From contig NZ_JAIQDE010000008.1 in NCBI RefSeq assembly GCF_020037015.1, positions 248,001-312,000 of the forward strand: a DNA stretch of 64,000 bases, written 5' to 3'. Both the position numbers and the translations under genes were made by a program. The stretch is from Corallococcus sp. AS-1-6. GTDB taxonomy: Bacteria; Myxococcota; Myxococcia; Myxococcales; Myxococcaceae. The notes under the pieces are model-generated. The model did no database searches. It had not been told where the DNA came from and saw nothing but the letters and a program-made list of their open reading frames with translations. Shown here piece after piece: positions 1 through 10,200 of the stretch (position 1 is the first letter of the stretch; every line of letters begins with the position of its first letter).

Positions 1-2
1 TG

Positions 3-1262
3 CAGCACTTCGAGCATGTGCCCGCGGACGCGCCTCGCACGGCCCAACTGCCGCTGCGCGACGGGGGCGTGTACCTGCTCATCGGCGGCTTCGGCACGCT
101 GGGCTTCTCCCACGCGAAGTCGCTGGCGAAGCGCGCGAAGGCGAAGCTGGTGCTCGCGGGCCGCACGGCGCTGCCGGAGCGCGCACAGTGGGACGCGCAC
201 CTGTCCGCCCACGGCGAGGACGACGCCGTCTGCCGCCGCATCCGTCAGGTGCGCGAGCTGGAGGCGCTGGGCGCCCAGGTGCACACCGTGTCCGTGGACG
301 CCGCCAACAAGGTCCAGGTGAAGGAAGCGGTGGACGCGGCGCTGACCCACTTCGGCGCGCTGCACGGCGTGGTGTTCGCGGCGGGTGACGTGGGGCAGGC
401 GCTCTTCCGCGCCATCCCGGACACCCGCCCCGAGGACGTGCGCGACACCTTCAACGGCCGCGTGCGCGGGCTGTACGCGCTGGAGGAGGCCGTGCGCGGA
501 CGCTCGCTGGACTTCTGCGTGCTGTCGTCGTCGCTGGCGGCGGTGCTGGGCGGCCTGGGGCTGGCGTCGTACTCGGCGGCCACGTCGTTCATGGACGCGT
601 TCGCCACGAAGCAGGCGCAGACGTCGCCGGTGCCGTGGATGAGCGTGGGCTGGGACGCGTGGCAGTACGAGTCCCGCGCGGGCGGCGCGCAGAGCCCGTT
701 CGGCGCGCTGGCCATCACGGCCTCCGAGGGCGAGGACGCCTTCGAGCAGCTCTTCCAGTTGGGCGCCGTGTCCCACGTGGCCGTGTCCACGAGCAACCTG
801 CGCGCCCGCGCGCGCAAGTGGGCCCAGCCGGCCGCCGCGCAGGAGAAGGCGGAGGCGAAGCAGGACGTGGGCTCCGCCCTGGGCACCACGCCCCGGCCGG
901 CGCTCCAGAACGCCTACGTGCCGCCTCGCGACGAGCTGGAGGAGAAGATCGCCCGCCTCTGGCAGACGACGCTGGGCATCGACCAGGTCGGCGTGCACGA
1001 CAACTTCTTCGAGCTGGGTGGCAACTCGCTCGTCGGCGTGAAGCTGATTGCCCGCGTGCGCGAGCAGTTCGGCGTCGCGCTGCCGGCCGTCACCCTCTAC
1101 GAAGGCCCCACCGTGGGGGCGCTGGCGAAGCTGCTCAAGGCCGCCAGCGGCAGCGAGGACACGGAAGCCGCGCCCGAGGAGACCGAGGCGCTCAGCCGCG
1201 GGGAGCGCCGCCGCGCGCGCCGCGCGAACCGCCGGGGCGACAGCGCCTCCGACGAGGAGTAG
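3..1262 (+). CDS. Type I polyketide synthase, C-terminal part (KR-ACP), truncated at window edge
   Basis: The frame is open from base 3, so the gene begins upstream. What remains is a ketoreductase domain followed by an acyl carrier protein. The KR keeps the NADPH-binding GGFGTLG motif near residue 27, the active-site Ser in LSSSLAAVLGG, and the catalytic Tyr (codon 570-572). The usual Asn four residues after the Tyr is Thr (YSAAT). I expect this KR to be active and to give a beta-hydroxy intermediate. The ACP has the phosphopantetheine site ELGGNSLVG. The protein ends in an Arg/Glu-rich tail (EALSRGERRRARRANRRG) that may be a docking segment. The next PKS starts 39 bp downstream. The neighbouring complete modules suggest that KS and AT domains lie upstream. 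Confidence 0.93.
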   Translation, partial: QHFEHVPADAPRTAQLPLRDGGVYLLIGGFGTLGFSHAKSLAKRAKAKLVLAGRTALPERAQWDAHLSAHGEDDAVCRRIRQVRELEALGAQVHTVSVDAANKVQVKEAVDAALTHFGALHGVVFAAGDVGQALFRAIPDTRPEDVRDTFNGRVRGLYALEEAVRGRSLDFCVLSSSLAAVLGGLGLASYSAATSFMDAFATKQAQTSPVPWMSVGWDAWQYESRAGGAQSPFGALAITASEGEDAFEQLFQLGAVSHVAVSTSNLRARARKWAQPAAAQEKAEAKQDVGSALGTTPRPALQNAYVPPRDELEEKIARLWQTTLGIDQVGVHDNFFELGGNSLVGVKLIARVREQFGVALPAVTLYEGPTVGALAKLLKAASGSEDTEAAPEETEALSRGERRRARRANRRGDSASDEE

Positions 1263-1301
1263 CCGTCCCCTCCCCCACCTTTCGAAGCCCGAGCACACCC
1301 C

Positions 1302-4300
1302 ATGTCCGCTGAATCGAACATCGACGCGCAGGCCATCGCCATCGTCGGCATGGCCGGACGTTTCCCCGGCGCCCCCGACCTGGACTCCTTCTGGAAGAAC
1401 CTGCGCGACGGCGTGGAGTCCATCCAGCCCGTCCCCGACGCGGAGCTGGAGAAGCTGGGCGTGGACCCCGTCCTGCGCAAGGACCCGCGCCACGTGAAGG
1501 CCAGCGCCGCATTGGCCGGCATGGAGCTGTTCGACGCGGGCTTCTTCGGCTTCACGCCCCGCGAGGCGGAGCTGATGGACCCGCAGCACCGCGTCTTCCT
1601 GGAGTGCGCGTGGGAGGCGCTGGAGAAGGCGGGCCACACGCCGGAGGGCTTCGACGGCTCCATCGGCGTGTTCGCGGGCGCGTCCACCAACACGTACCTG
1701 GTGTTCCACCTGGTCCCCAACTTCGACCAGTTGAGCGGCATGGACCAGGTGCAGGTGGACGTGAACAACGGCGGCGACTTCCTGGCCACCCGCGTCGCGT
1801 ACAAGCTCAACCTGCGCGGCCCCAGCTACTCCATCACCAGCGCGTGCTCCACGTCGCTCGTGGCCACGCACGCGGCCTGCCAGAGCCTCTTGAATGAAGA
1901 GTGCGACCTGGCCCTGGCCGGCGGCGTGTCCGTGCACGTGAAGCACCCGGAGGGCTACCCCTTCGTACCGGGCGGCATCGTGTCCCCGGACGGCCACTGC
2001 CGCGCGTTCGACGCGAAGGCGGAGGGCACGGTGTTCGGCAGCGGCGTGGGCGTGGTGGTGCTCAAGCGGCTGGCGGACGCCATTGAAGACGGCGACCACA
2101 TCCACGCCATCATCAAGGGCAGCGCCATCAACAACGATGGCGCGCTGAAGGTGGGCTTCACCGCCCCCAGCGTGGAGGGACAGGCCACCGTCATCACCGA
2201 GGCCCTGGGCGCGGCGGGCGTGGCGCCGGAGACCATCGGCTACCTGGAGGCGCACGGCACCGGCACGAAGATGGGCGACCCCATCGAGGTGCGCGCGCTC
2301 AACAAGGCGTTCAAGTTCCGCTCGGCGGCGGCGAAGGCGAGCCCGCCCAAAATTCCGGTGGGCTCGCTCAAGAGCAACATCGGCCACCTGGCCAACGCGG
2401 CCGGCGTGTCCAGCCTCATCAAGGCGGTGATGACGCTGGAGCACCGGCAGATTCCGCCCAGCCTCCACGTGACGGAGGTGAACCCGGAGATCCCGTTCGC
2501 GGGCGGTCCGTTCTTCGTCAACACGAAGCTGACCGACTGGCAGGCGAACCCCAAGCACCCGCGCCGCGCGGGCGTGAGCTCCTTCGGCGTGGGCGGCACC
2601 AACGCGCACATCGTGCTGGAGGAGGCCCCGGCCCTTCCGCCGTCCGGCGCGTCCCGCCCCGCGCAGTTGCTGGTGCTGTCCGCGAAGAGCGACGCGGCGC
2701 TGGACGCGGCGACGAAGAACCTGGCCGCGCACCTGAAGGCGCACCCCGCGCAGGCGCTGGCGGACGTGGCCTTCACGCTCCAGACGGGCCGTCAGGCCAT
2801 GGCGAAGCGGCGCGTGCTGGTGTGCCGCGACCGCGAGGACGCGCTGGCCGCGCTGGAGGTGGAGGACGGCCCGCGCCAGTGGACGCACGCGCCGGACGTG
2901 CACGAGCGGCCGGTGGCCTTCCTGTTCCCCGGGCAGGGCTCGCAGTACGTGGGCATGGCGCGCGACCTGTACGCGTCCGAGCCGGCCTTCAAGCGGCACC
3001 TGGACGCGTGCGCGGACAAGCTGACGCCGCACCTGGGGCTGGACCTGCGCACGGTCCTCTTCCCGGAGGCCTCCAAGGCGGAAGCGGCGACGCAGGCGCT
3101 GACGCGCACGGAGCTGACGCAGCCCGCGCTCTTCGCCGTGGAGTACGCGCTGGCGAAGCTGTGGATGGCCTGGGGCGTGACGCCCTCCGCGATGCTGGGG
3201 CACAGCATCGGTGAGTACGTGGCCGCGTGCCTCGCGGGCGTCTTCAGCCTGGACGACGCGCTGGCGCTGGTGGCCGCGCGCGGCAAGCTGATGCAGGGGC
3301 TGCCCGCGGGCGCCATGCTGTCCGCGAAGCTGGAGGAGTCCGCGCTCCAGCCGCTGCTCCCCGCGAACGTCAGCGTGGCGGCGGTGAACGCGCCGGGCTT
3401 CACCGTCGTGGCGGGCCCCACCGACGCGGTGGACGCGCTCCAGGCGAAGCTGGAGGCGCAGGGCGTGGAGGTGTCGCGGCTGCACACGTCGCACGCGTTC
3501 CACTCCGCGATGATGGACCCCATCCTCGCGCCCTTCACCGAGCGCGTGCGCCAGGTGAAGCTCTCCGCGCCCACCCTGCCCTTCCTGTCCAACGTGACGG
3601 GCACCTGGATTGAAGCCGCGCAGGCGACGGACCCGGGCTACTGGGCCACCCACCTGCGCCAGGGCGTGCGCTTCTCCGCGGGCCTCCAGGAGCTGTGCCG
3701 CAAGTGGCCGCAGGCGGCCCTGCTGGAGGTGGGCCCCGGCACGGTGCTCGCCACGCTGGCGAAGCAGCAGCCGGGCGCGGACGCGCGCGTCGTCATCTCC
3801 TCCACGCGTCACCCGCGCGAGCAGGCGCCGGACCTCCAGGTGCTCCTGGGCGCGCTGGGCCGGCTGTGGCTCAACGGCGTGACGGTGGACTGGAAGGGCT
3901 TCGCGGCCCACGAGCAGCGCCGCCGCGTGCCGCTGCCCACCTACCCCTTCCAGCGTGAGCGCTACTGGATCGACGCGAAGCCGCTGGGCGGCGGGGCCCG
4001 GACGGACGCGCCCGCGTCGCTGACGAAGCGCCCGGACGTGGCGGACTGGTTCTACGCGCCGTCGTGGAAGCTGGCCCCGCTGCCCAGGGCGAAGGCCTCG
4101 GCGGGCGCGGGCTGGCTGGTGTTCGCGGACGACACCGGCGTGGCGGAGGCCCTGGCGCCGAAGCTGGGCGGGGACGTCTTCCGCGTCGTGCCCGGCGCGC
4201 GCTTCGAGCAGCGCCCGGACGGCACCTTCACGGTGGACCCGGCGCGCCGCGAGGACTTCTGCGCGGTGATGGAGGCGCTGAGGAAGCAGGGCCGCGCGTT

Positions 4301-7262
4301 CTCCAACGTGGTGCACCTGTGGAGCCTGTCGCGCGAGCCGGCGTCACTGGACCTGGGCTTCCACAGCCAGTTGTTCCTCGCGCGCGCCTTGAGCGAGACG
4401 GGCCACCTGGAGCCGCTCACCTGGTCCGTGGTGACCAGCCGCTCCGCCCGCGTGGAGCAGGCGGACGCGCAGCTCCCGGAGCAGGCCCTGCTGGTGGGCC
4501 CCACGCGCGTGCTGCCGCAGGAGTACCCGAACCTCGCCTGCCGCTTCGTGGACGTGGTGCCCGGGGACGCGGGCGCGGTGGCGGACCGGCTGGCGGCGGA
4601 GCTGGGCGCCGAGCCGCGTGACGCGGTGGTGGCCCTGCGTGGCCGCCAGCGCTGGGTGCAGACCTTCGAGCCCGTGCGCCTGGAGGCGGCCGGCGCGGAG
4701 GTGCTGCGCGACGGCGGCGCGTACCTCATCACGGACGGCCTCACCGGCATCGGCCACGCGCTGGCGTCCGAGCTGGCCTCGGTGCACCACGCGAAGCTGA
4801 CGCTGGTGGAGACGGCGGACTTCCCCAGCCGCGGCCAGTGGACGGCGTGGGTGGAGAAGCACGGCGTGGAGGACGCGGTGTCCCGCCGCATCCAGCGCGC
4901 GCTCGCCCTGGAGCGCACGGGCGTGGAGATGCTGGTGCTGCCGGCGTCCCTCACCGACGTGGAGTCCATGCGCGGCGTGGTGGACACGGCGGTGGCGCGC
5001 TTCGGCCGCATCGACGGCGTCATCCACGCGGCGGGCGGCATGCAGGGCGCCACGCTGGGCACCATCGCGGAGACGGGCCCGGACGAGTGCGCCTGGCACT
5101 TCCGCCCGCAGGTGCACGGCGTGCGCGTGCTGGCGGCGGTGCTCCCGAAGGACGGCCCCGCGTTCTGCCTCCTGGTGTCCTCGCTGTCGTCCGTGCTGGG
5201 CGGCCTGGGCCAGGTGGCGCAGGCCTCCGCCAGCGCCTTCATGGACGCCTTCGCCGAAGCGCGCACGGAGGGCTTCGCCTACCCGTGGCTGAGCGTGGAC
5301 TGGGACGCGTGGCAGTTCGCGGACGCGCAGGCCATGGCGGAGCTGTCTCCCACGCTGGCCCAGTTCGCCATCCAGCCCGCGGAAGGGCTGGAGGCGCTGC
5401 GCCGCGCGCTGTCGCACGGCGAGAGCGGCCGGCTCGCGGTCTCCACGGGGGACCTGGCCGCGCGCCGCCGTCAGGGGCCTCGGGCCGCGAAGGCGGAGAA
5501 GGGCAGGAAGGACGCGGCGAAGGGCAACAAGCACGCGCGGCCGTCCATCCTCACGCCGTACGCCGCGCCGCGCACGGAGCTGGAGAAGACCGTCGCGGGC
5601 ATCTGGGAGCAGGTGCTGGGCATCGACGGCATCGGCATCCACGACAACTTCTTCGAGCTGGGCGGCCACTCGCTGCTGGCCACGCAGCTTCGCAACCACA
5701 TCCACGCGGTGCTGAAGGTGGACCTGTCGCTGCGCGGCCTCTTCGAGACGCCCACCGTCGCGGGCGTCGCCGGGCGCGTGGAGCAGGAGCTGGGCAAGCG
5801 CGCGGCCTCCACGGAGAAGCCCATCGCGGAGCGCCTGCGCACCGCGTTCCCCACCGAGCGCCCCGCCCTGCTCACCGAGTACCTGCGCCACCACATCTCT
5901 GAGGGCCTGCGCGTCCCCCTGGACAAGCTGCCCGCCGACGGCAGCCTCAAGGGCTACGACCTGCACGCGCTGGGCGCGGAGCTGGAGTACGACCTGCGGC
6001 AGGACTTCAAGTTCCAGCTCTACCCGCACGAGGTGCAGGCGCACCCGTCCATCCCGGAGCTGTCCAAGTACCTGCTGGTGGAGATGGACCGGCTCCAGGA
6101 CCCGCAGCGCTTCGCGGAGAACAAGCCGCTGTCCGCGTACCCGCTGAAGCCCTACCGGGCGCAGACGTCCGGCGTGCAGCGCACCAACACGGCGAAGAAG
6201 AACCCGCCCATGGTGTTCGTGCACTCCAGCCCGCGCGCGGGCTCCACGCTGTTCCGCGTGATGCTCGCGGGACACCCGCGGCTGTTCTGCCCGCCGGAAG
6301 TGAACCTGCTCTTCTTCGAGAGCATGCGCGAGTGGCGTGAGAACATCGGCTTCGGCTCCGAGATGGAGTGGACCACGGGCGGCCTGCAGTGGGCGCTCAT
6401 GGAGCTGGAGAAGCTGGACTCGCCCGCCGGCGCCGCGCTGGTGGACCGGCTGGTGGCGGACGACGTGTCCGCGCAGGACGTCTACCGCCGCCTCCAGGAG
6501 AAGTCCTCGCCCCGGCTGCTCGTGGACAAGACGCCCACGTACGCCATGGACGTGGAGACGCTGGAGCGCGCGGAGCGGATGTTCGAGGGCAACAAGTACA
6601 TCTACCTCTACCGCCACCCGCTCCCGGTGATGGAGTCCATCCTCCGGATGCGCTTCGACCGCCTCTTCGCCGCCGGCCTCTTCGGCGACGCGGACGTGGA
6701 CCCCTACGTGGTGGCGGAGACGGTGTGGGCGCTGTCCAACCGGAACCTGCTCCGCTTCTTCGACGGCATCGGGAAGGACCGCTGCCACCAGGTGCGCTAC
6801 GAGGACCTGGTCGCGGACCCCACGAAGGTGATGACCGGCGTGGCCCACTTCCTGGGGCTCGAGTTCGACGAGCGCATGGTGCAGCCGTATGACGGCAAGA
6901 AGGACCGCATGATGGGCGGCCTGGGGGACCCCAACATCCTCCAGCACCAGGGCATCGAGAAGAAGATGGGCGAGTCGTGGAAGCGCATCAAGTGGCCCCG
7001 CCCCTTCGACGCCTCCACCCACGCGGTCATCGACCGGCTGGGCTACTCCGTGGAGGGCGCCACGCCCGCGCAGCCCCTGGTGACCGCGCAGCCGGTGGCC
7101 ACGCCCGCCGCGAAGCAGAAGGTGACCGCGGCGGAGGCGGAGAAGCTGCTGGAGAACATGGACCAACTGTCCGACGAACAGGTGGCCGAGCTGCTCGCGG
7201 TGCTGGAAGACGCGGGCGGCGGTGACGGTGGTGGCAGCAGCAGCAGCGAGGACGCGGCCTGA
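1302..7262 (+). CDS. Type I polyketide synthase KS-AT-KR-ACP with degenerate second ACP and C-terminal sulfotransferase
   Basis: A 1986-residue single-module PKS. KS spans about residues 11-440 (Cys182 in SACSTSL; EAHGTGT and KSNIGHL carry the His residues). AT spans about 538-830 (Ser635 in GHSIGE; HAFH at 731-734 indicates malonyl-CoA). The KR (about 1150-1340) looks dead: Gln1307 replaces the catalytic Tyr, and the cofactor loop reads TDGLTGIG. The ACP has Ser1457 in ELGGHSLLA. Residues about 1505-1600 resemble a second carrier domain but have GYDLHALG where GxDSL is expected, so no phosphopantetheine Ser. A sulfotransferase domain follows (about 1635-1900) with PAPS-binding SSPRAGSTLFRVML and the 3'-phosphate motif YRHPLPVMES. 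The acidic tail ENMDQLSDEQVAELLAVLE resembles a docking segment. A PKS-embedded sulfotransferase is known from curacin CurM, but there a thioesterase follows; here none does. Confidence 0.93.
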   Translation: MSAESNIDAQAIAIVGMAGRFPGAPDLDSFWKNLRDGVESIQPVPDAELEKLGVDPVLRKDPRHVKASAALAGMELFDAGFFGFTPREAELMDPQHRVFLECAWEALEKAGHTPEGFDGSIGVFAGASTNTYLVFHLVPNFDQLSGMDQVQVDVNNGGDFLATRVAYKLNLRGPSYSITSACSTSLVATHAACQSLLNEECDLALAGGVSVHVKHPEGYPFVPGGIVSPDGHCRAFDAKAEGTVFGSGVGVVVLKRLADAIEDGDHIHAIIKGSAINNDGALKVGFTAPSVEGQATVITEALGAAGVAPETIGYLEAHGTGTKMGDPIEVRALNKAFKFRSAAAKASPPKIPVGSLKSNIGHLANAAGVSSLIKAVMTLEHRQIPPSLHVTEVNPEIPFAGGPFFVNTKLTDWQANPKHPRRAGVSSFGVGGTNAHIVLEEAPALPPSGASRPAQLLVLSAKSDAALDAATKNLAAHLKAHPAQALADVAFTLQTGRQAMAKRRVLVCRDREDALAALEVEDGPRQWTHAPDVHERPVAFLFPGQGSQYVGMARDLYASEPAFKRHLDACADKLTPHLGLDLRTVLFPEASKAEAATQALTRTELTQPALFAVEYALAKLWMAWGVTPSAMLGHSIGEYVAACLAGVFSLDDALALVAARGKLMQGLPAGAMLSAKLEESALQPLLPANVSVAAVNAPGFTVVAGPTDAVDALQAKLEAQGVEVSRLHTSHAFHSAMMDPILAPFTERVRQVKLSAPTLPFLSNVTGTWIEAAQATDPGYWATHLRQGVRFSAGLQELCRKWPQAALLEVGPGTVLATLAKQQPGADARVVISSTRHPREQAPDLQVLLGALGRLWLNGVTVDWKGFAAHEQRRRVPLPTYPFQRERYWIDAKPLGGGARTDAPASLTKRPDVADWFYAPSWKLAPLPRAKASAGAGWLVFADDTGVAEALAPKLGGDVFRVVPGARFEQRPDGTFTVDPARREDFCAVMEALRKQGRAFSNVVHLWSLSREPASLDLGFHSQLFLARALSETGHLEPLTWSVVTSRSARVEQADAQLPEQALLVGPTRVLPQEYPNLACRFVDVVPGDAGAVADRLAAELGAEPRDAVVALRGRQRWVQTFEPVRLEAAGAEVLRDGGAYLITDGLTGIGHALASELASVHHAKLTLVETADFPSRGQWTAWVEKHGVEDAVSRRIQRALALERTGVEMLVLPASLTDVESMRGVVDTAVARFGRIDGVIHAAGGMQGATLGTIAETGPDECAWHFRPQVHGVRVLAAVLPKDGPAFCLLVSSLSSVLGGLGQVAQASASAFMDAFAEARTEGFAYPWLSVDWDAWQFADAQAMAELSPTLAQFAIQPAEGLEALRRALSHGESGRLAVSTGDLAARRRQGPRAAKAEKGRKDAAKGNKHARPSILTPYAAPRTELEKTVAGIWEQVLGIDGIGIHDNFFELGGHSLLATQLRNHIHAVLKVDLSLRGLFETPTVAGVAGRVEQELGKRAASTEKPIAERLRTAFPTERPALLTEYLRHHISEGLRVPLDKLPADGSLKGYDLHALGAELEYDLRQDFKFQLYPHEVQAHPSIPELSKYLLVEMDRLQDPQRFAENKPLSAYPLKPYRAQTSGVQRTNTAKKNPPMVFVHSSPRAGSTLFRVMLAGHPRLFCPPEVNLLFFESMREWRENIGFGSEMEWTTGGLQWALMELEKLDSPAGAALVDRLVADDVSAQDVYRRLQEKSSPRLLVDKTPTYAMDVETLERAERMFEGNKYIYLYRHPLPVMESILRMRFDRLFAAGLFGDADVDPYVVAETVWALSNRNLLRFFDGIGKDRCHQVRYEDLVADPTKVMTGVAHFLGLEFDERMVQPYDGKKDRMMGGLGDPNILQHQGIEKKMGESWKRIKWPRPFDASTHAVIDRLGYSVEGATPAQPLVTAQPVATPAAKQKVTAAEAEKLLENMDQLSDEQVAELLAVLEDAGGGDGGGSSSSEDAA

Positions 7263-7264
7263 AC

Positions 7265-10200
7265 ATGACGCCCGAAGAGAAGCGAGCACGCCTGGCGCAG
7301 CTCCTGAAGGACAAGTCGCGCCCTGCCTCCAAGCAGGCGCCCCTGTCCTTCGCGCAGGAGCGGATGTGGTTCCTGGACAAGTGGAGCCCCGGCAGCGCGG
7401 CCTTCCACATGCCCACCGCGGTGCGCCTGACGGGCACCGTGGACACGGACGCGCTGCGCCGCGCCCTGGCCCTGCTGGTGGAGCGGCACGACACGCTGCG
7501 CACCACCTTCCAGGAGCGCGAGGGCGGCGCCGTGCAGGTCATCGCCTCCACGGGCGAGGTGCCGCTGGAGGTGATGGACCTCCAGGGGCTGCCGGTGACC
7601 GAGCGCGACGCCGAAGCCCAGCGGCGCGTGGTGACGCTGGCGCAGCAGCCCTTCAGCCTGGAGCAGGGGCCGCTGTTGCGCGCGGTGCTGATGCTGCTGG
7701 GCAACGGTGAGCAGGTGCTGCTGATGGATCAGCACCACATCGTGTCCGACGGCTGGTCCATGGGCGTGCTCGTGCACGAGCTGGCGGTGCTGTACCGCGC
7801 GTGCCTGGAGGGCCAGCCCTCGCCGCTCAAGCCCCTGCCGCTGCAATACGCGGACTGGGCGGTGTGGCAGAAGGAGTGGCTCCAGGGCGCGGAGCTGGAG
7901 CGCCAGCTCACCTACTGGAAGAACCGCCTCAACCCGAACGCGCTGCTGGAGCTGCCGCAGGACAAGCCGCGCCCGGCGCTGATGAGCTCCAAGGGCGAGC
8001 GGCAGGTGATGCACCTGTCCCCCGCCCTCACCCAGGCGCTCAAGGCGCTGGGCCAGCGCGAGGGCCGCACGCTCTTCGTCACGCTGCTGTCCGCCTTCAA
8101 CGTCCTCTTGTCCCGCTACACCGGCCAGGACGACGTCGTGGTGGGCACGCCCATCGCGGGCCGTCCGCGCGCGGAGGTGGAGGGGCTCATCGGCCTGTTC
8201 GTGAACATGCTGGCGCTGCGCTCGGACCTGTCCGGCAAGCCCACGTTCAAGGAGCTGCTGAGCCGCGTGCACGAGTCCACGCTGGACGCGTACGCGCACC
8301 AGGACATCCCCTTCGAGCGGCTGGTGGACGCGCTCAAGCCGGAGCGGCACCTCAGCCACTCGCCCATCTTCCAGGTGATGTTCGTCCTGCAGAACGCGCC
8401 CATGCCAGCCCTGGAGGCCCCGGGCGTGGTGATGGAGGCGAAGCCGGTGGACACCGGCACGACGAAGTACGACCTGTCGCTGCTGCTGGTGGACCTGCCG
8501 CAGGGCCTGCGCGTCACCGCCGAGTACAGCACCGACCTCTTCGAGCGCTCCACGGCGGAGCGCCTCCTGGGCCACTACCTGACGCTGCTGGAAGGCATCG
8601 TCGCGCAGCCGGACGTGCCCATCTCCCGCCTGCCGCTGCTGCCCGACGCCGAGCGGCAGCGCGTGCTGAAGGACTGGAACGACACCGCCGTCACGCACCC
8701 GAAGGACGCGACGCTCACGTCGCTCATCGAGGCGCAGGTGGCGCGCACGCCGGACGCCGTCGCCCTGGAGTTCGAGGGCAGCCGCCTCACCTACCGCGAG
8801 CTGGACGCCCGCGCGAACCAACTGGCGCACGCGCTGCGCAGGCACGGCGTGGGGCCGGAGGTCCGCGTGGGCCTGTGCGTGGAGCGCTCGCTGGAGATGG
8901 TGGTGGGCCTGTTGGGCACGCTGAAGGCGGGCGGCGCGTACGTGCCGCTGGACCCGGGCTACCCGCAGGAGCGCCTGGGCTGGATGCTGGAGGACGCGCG
9001 TCCGCCCGTGCTGCTGGTGCAGGAGCGGCTGCTGGCGCGGTTGCCGGCGTCGGACGCGAAGGTGGTGAAGCTGGACACGGGCTGGGAGGACATTGCCCGC
9101 GAGCCCACCACCGCGCCCGCGCCCACGGCCACGCCGGACTCGCTGGCGTACATCATCTTCACGTCCGGCAGCACGGGCCGCCCCAAGGGCGCGATGAATG
9201 CGCACGGCCCGGTGGTGAACCGCCTGTTGTGGATGCAGTCCGCCTACCGGCTCACGCCGCAGGACGTGGTGCTCCAGAAGACGCCGTTCAGCTTCGACGT
9301 GTCCGTCTGGGAGTTCTTCTGGCCGCTGATGACGGGCGCGAAGCTGGTGGTCGCGAAGCCCGGCGGGCACCAGGACCCGGGCTACCTGAAGGCGCTGATT
9401 GCCTCCGCGTCCGTCACCACGCTGCACTTCGTGCCCTCCATGCTCCAGGCCTTCCTGGACGAGCCGGGCGTGGCGGACTGCACGTCGCTGAAGCGCGTGG
9501 TGTGCAGCGGTGAGGCGCTGCCCCTGGAGCTGAAGGAGCTGTGCCTGCGCACGCTGCCCGGCGCGGGGCTGCACAACCTCTACGGCCCCACCGAGGCCGC
9601 GGTGGACGTGACGTTCCACGCGTGCAAGGCCAATGACGGCCGCCGCTCCGTGCCCATTGGACGGCCGGTGGACAACACGCAAATTCGCATCCTGGACGCG
9701 GAGCTCCAGCCGGTGCCCCAGGGCGCGGCGGGCGAGCTGTACATCGGCGGCGTGCAGGTGGGGCGCGGCTACCTGGCGCGGCCCTCGCTGACGGCCGAGC
9801 GCTTCATCCCGGATCCGTACGCGGCGGTGCCGGGCGCGCGCATGTACCGCACGGGCGACGTGGCGCGGTGGCTGCCGGACGGTGAAATCGAGTACCTGGG
9901 CCGCGCGGACTTCCAGGTGAAGATCCGCGGCCTGCGCATCGAGCTGGGCGAGATTGAGTCGTCGCTGGAGAAGCACCCCACGGTGCGCCAGGCGGTGGTG
10001 CTCGCGCGCGAGGACCGGCCGGGCCAGAAGCGGCTGGTGGCCTACGTCACCGGCAAGGACGCGAAGCCCGAGGGCGCGGCGCTGCGCGCGTACCTGCTGG
10101 AGCGGCTGCCCGAGTACATGGTGCCGTCCAACGTCGTGGTGCTGGAGCGCATGCCGCTCAGTCCCAACGGCAAGGCGGACCGCAAGGCGCTGCCCGCGCC

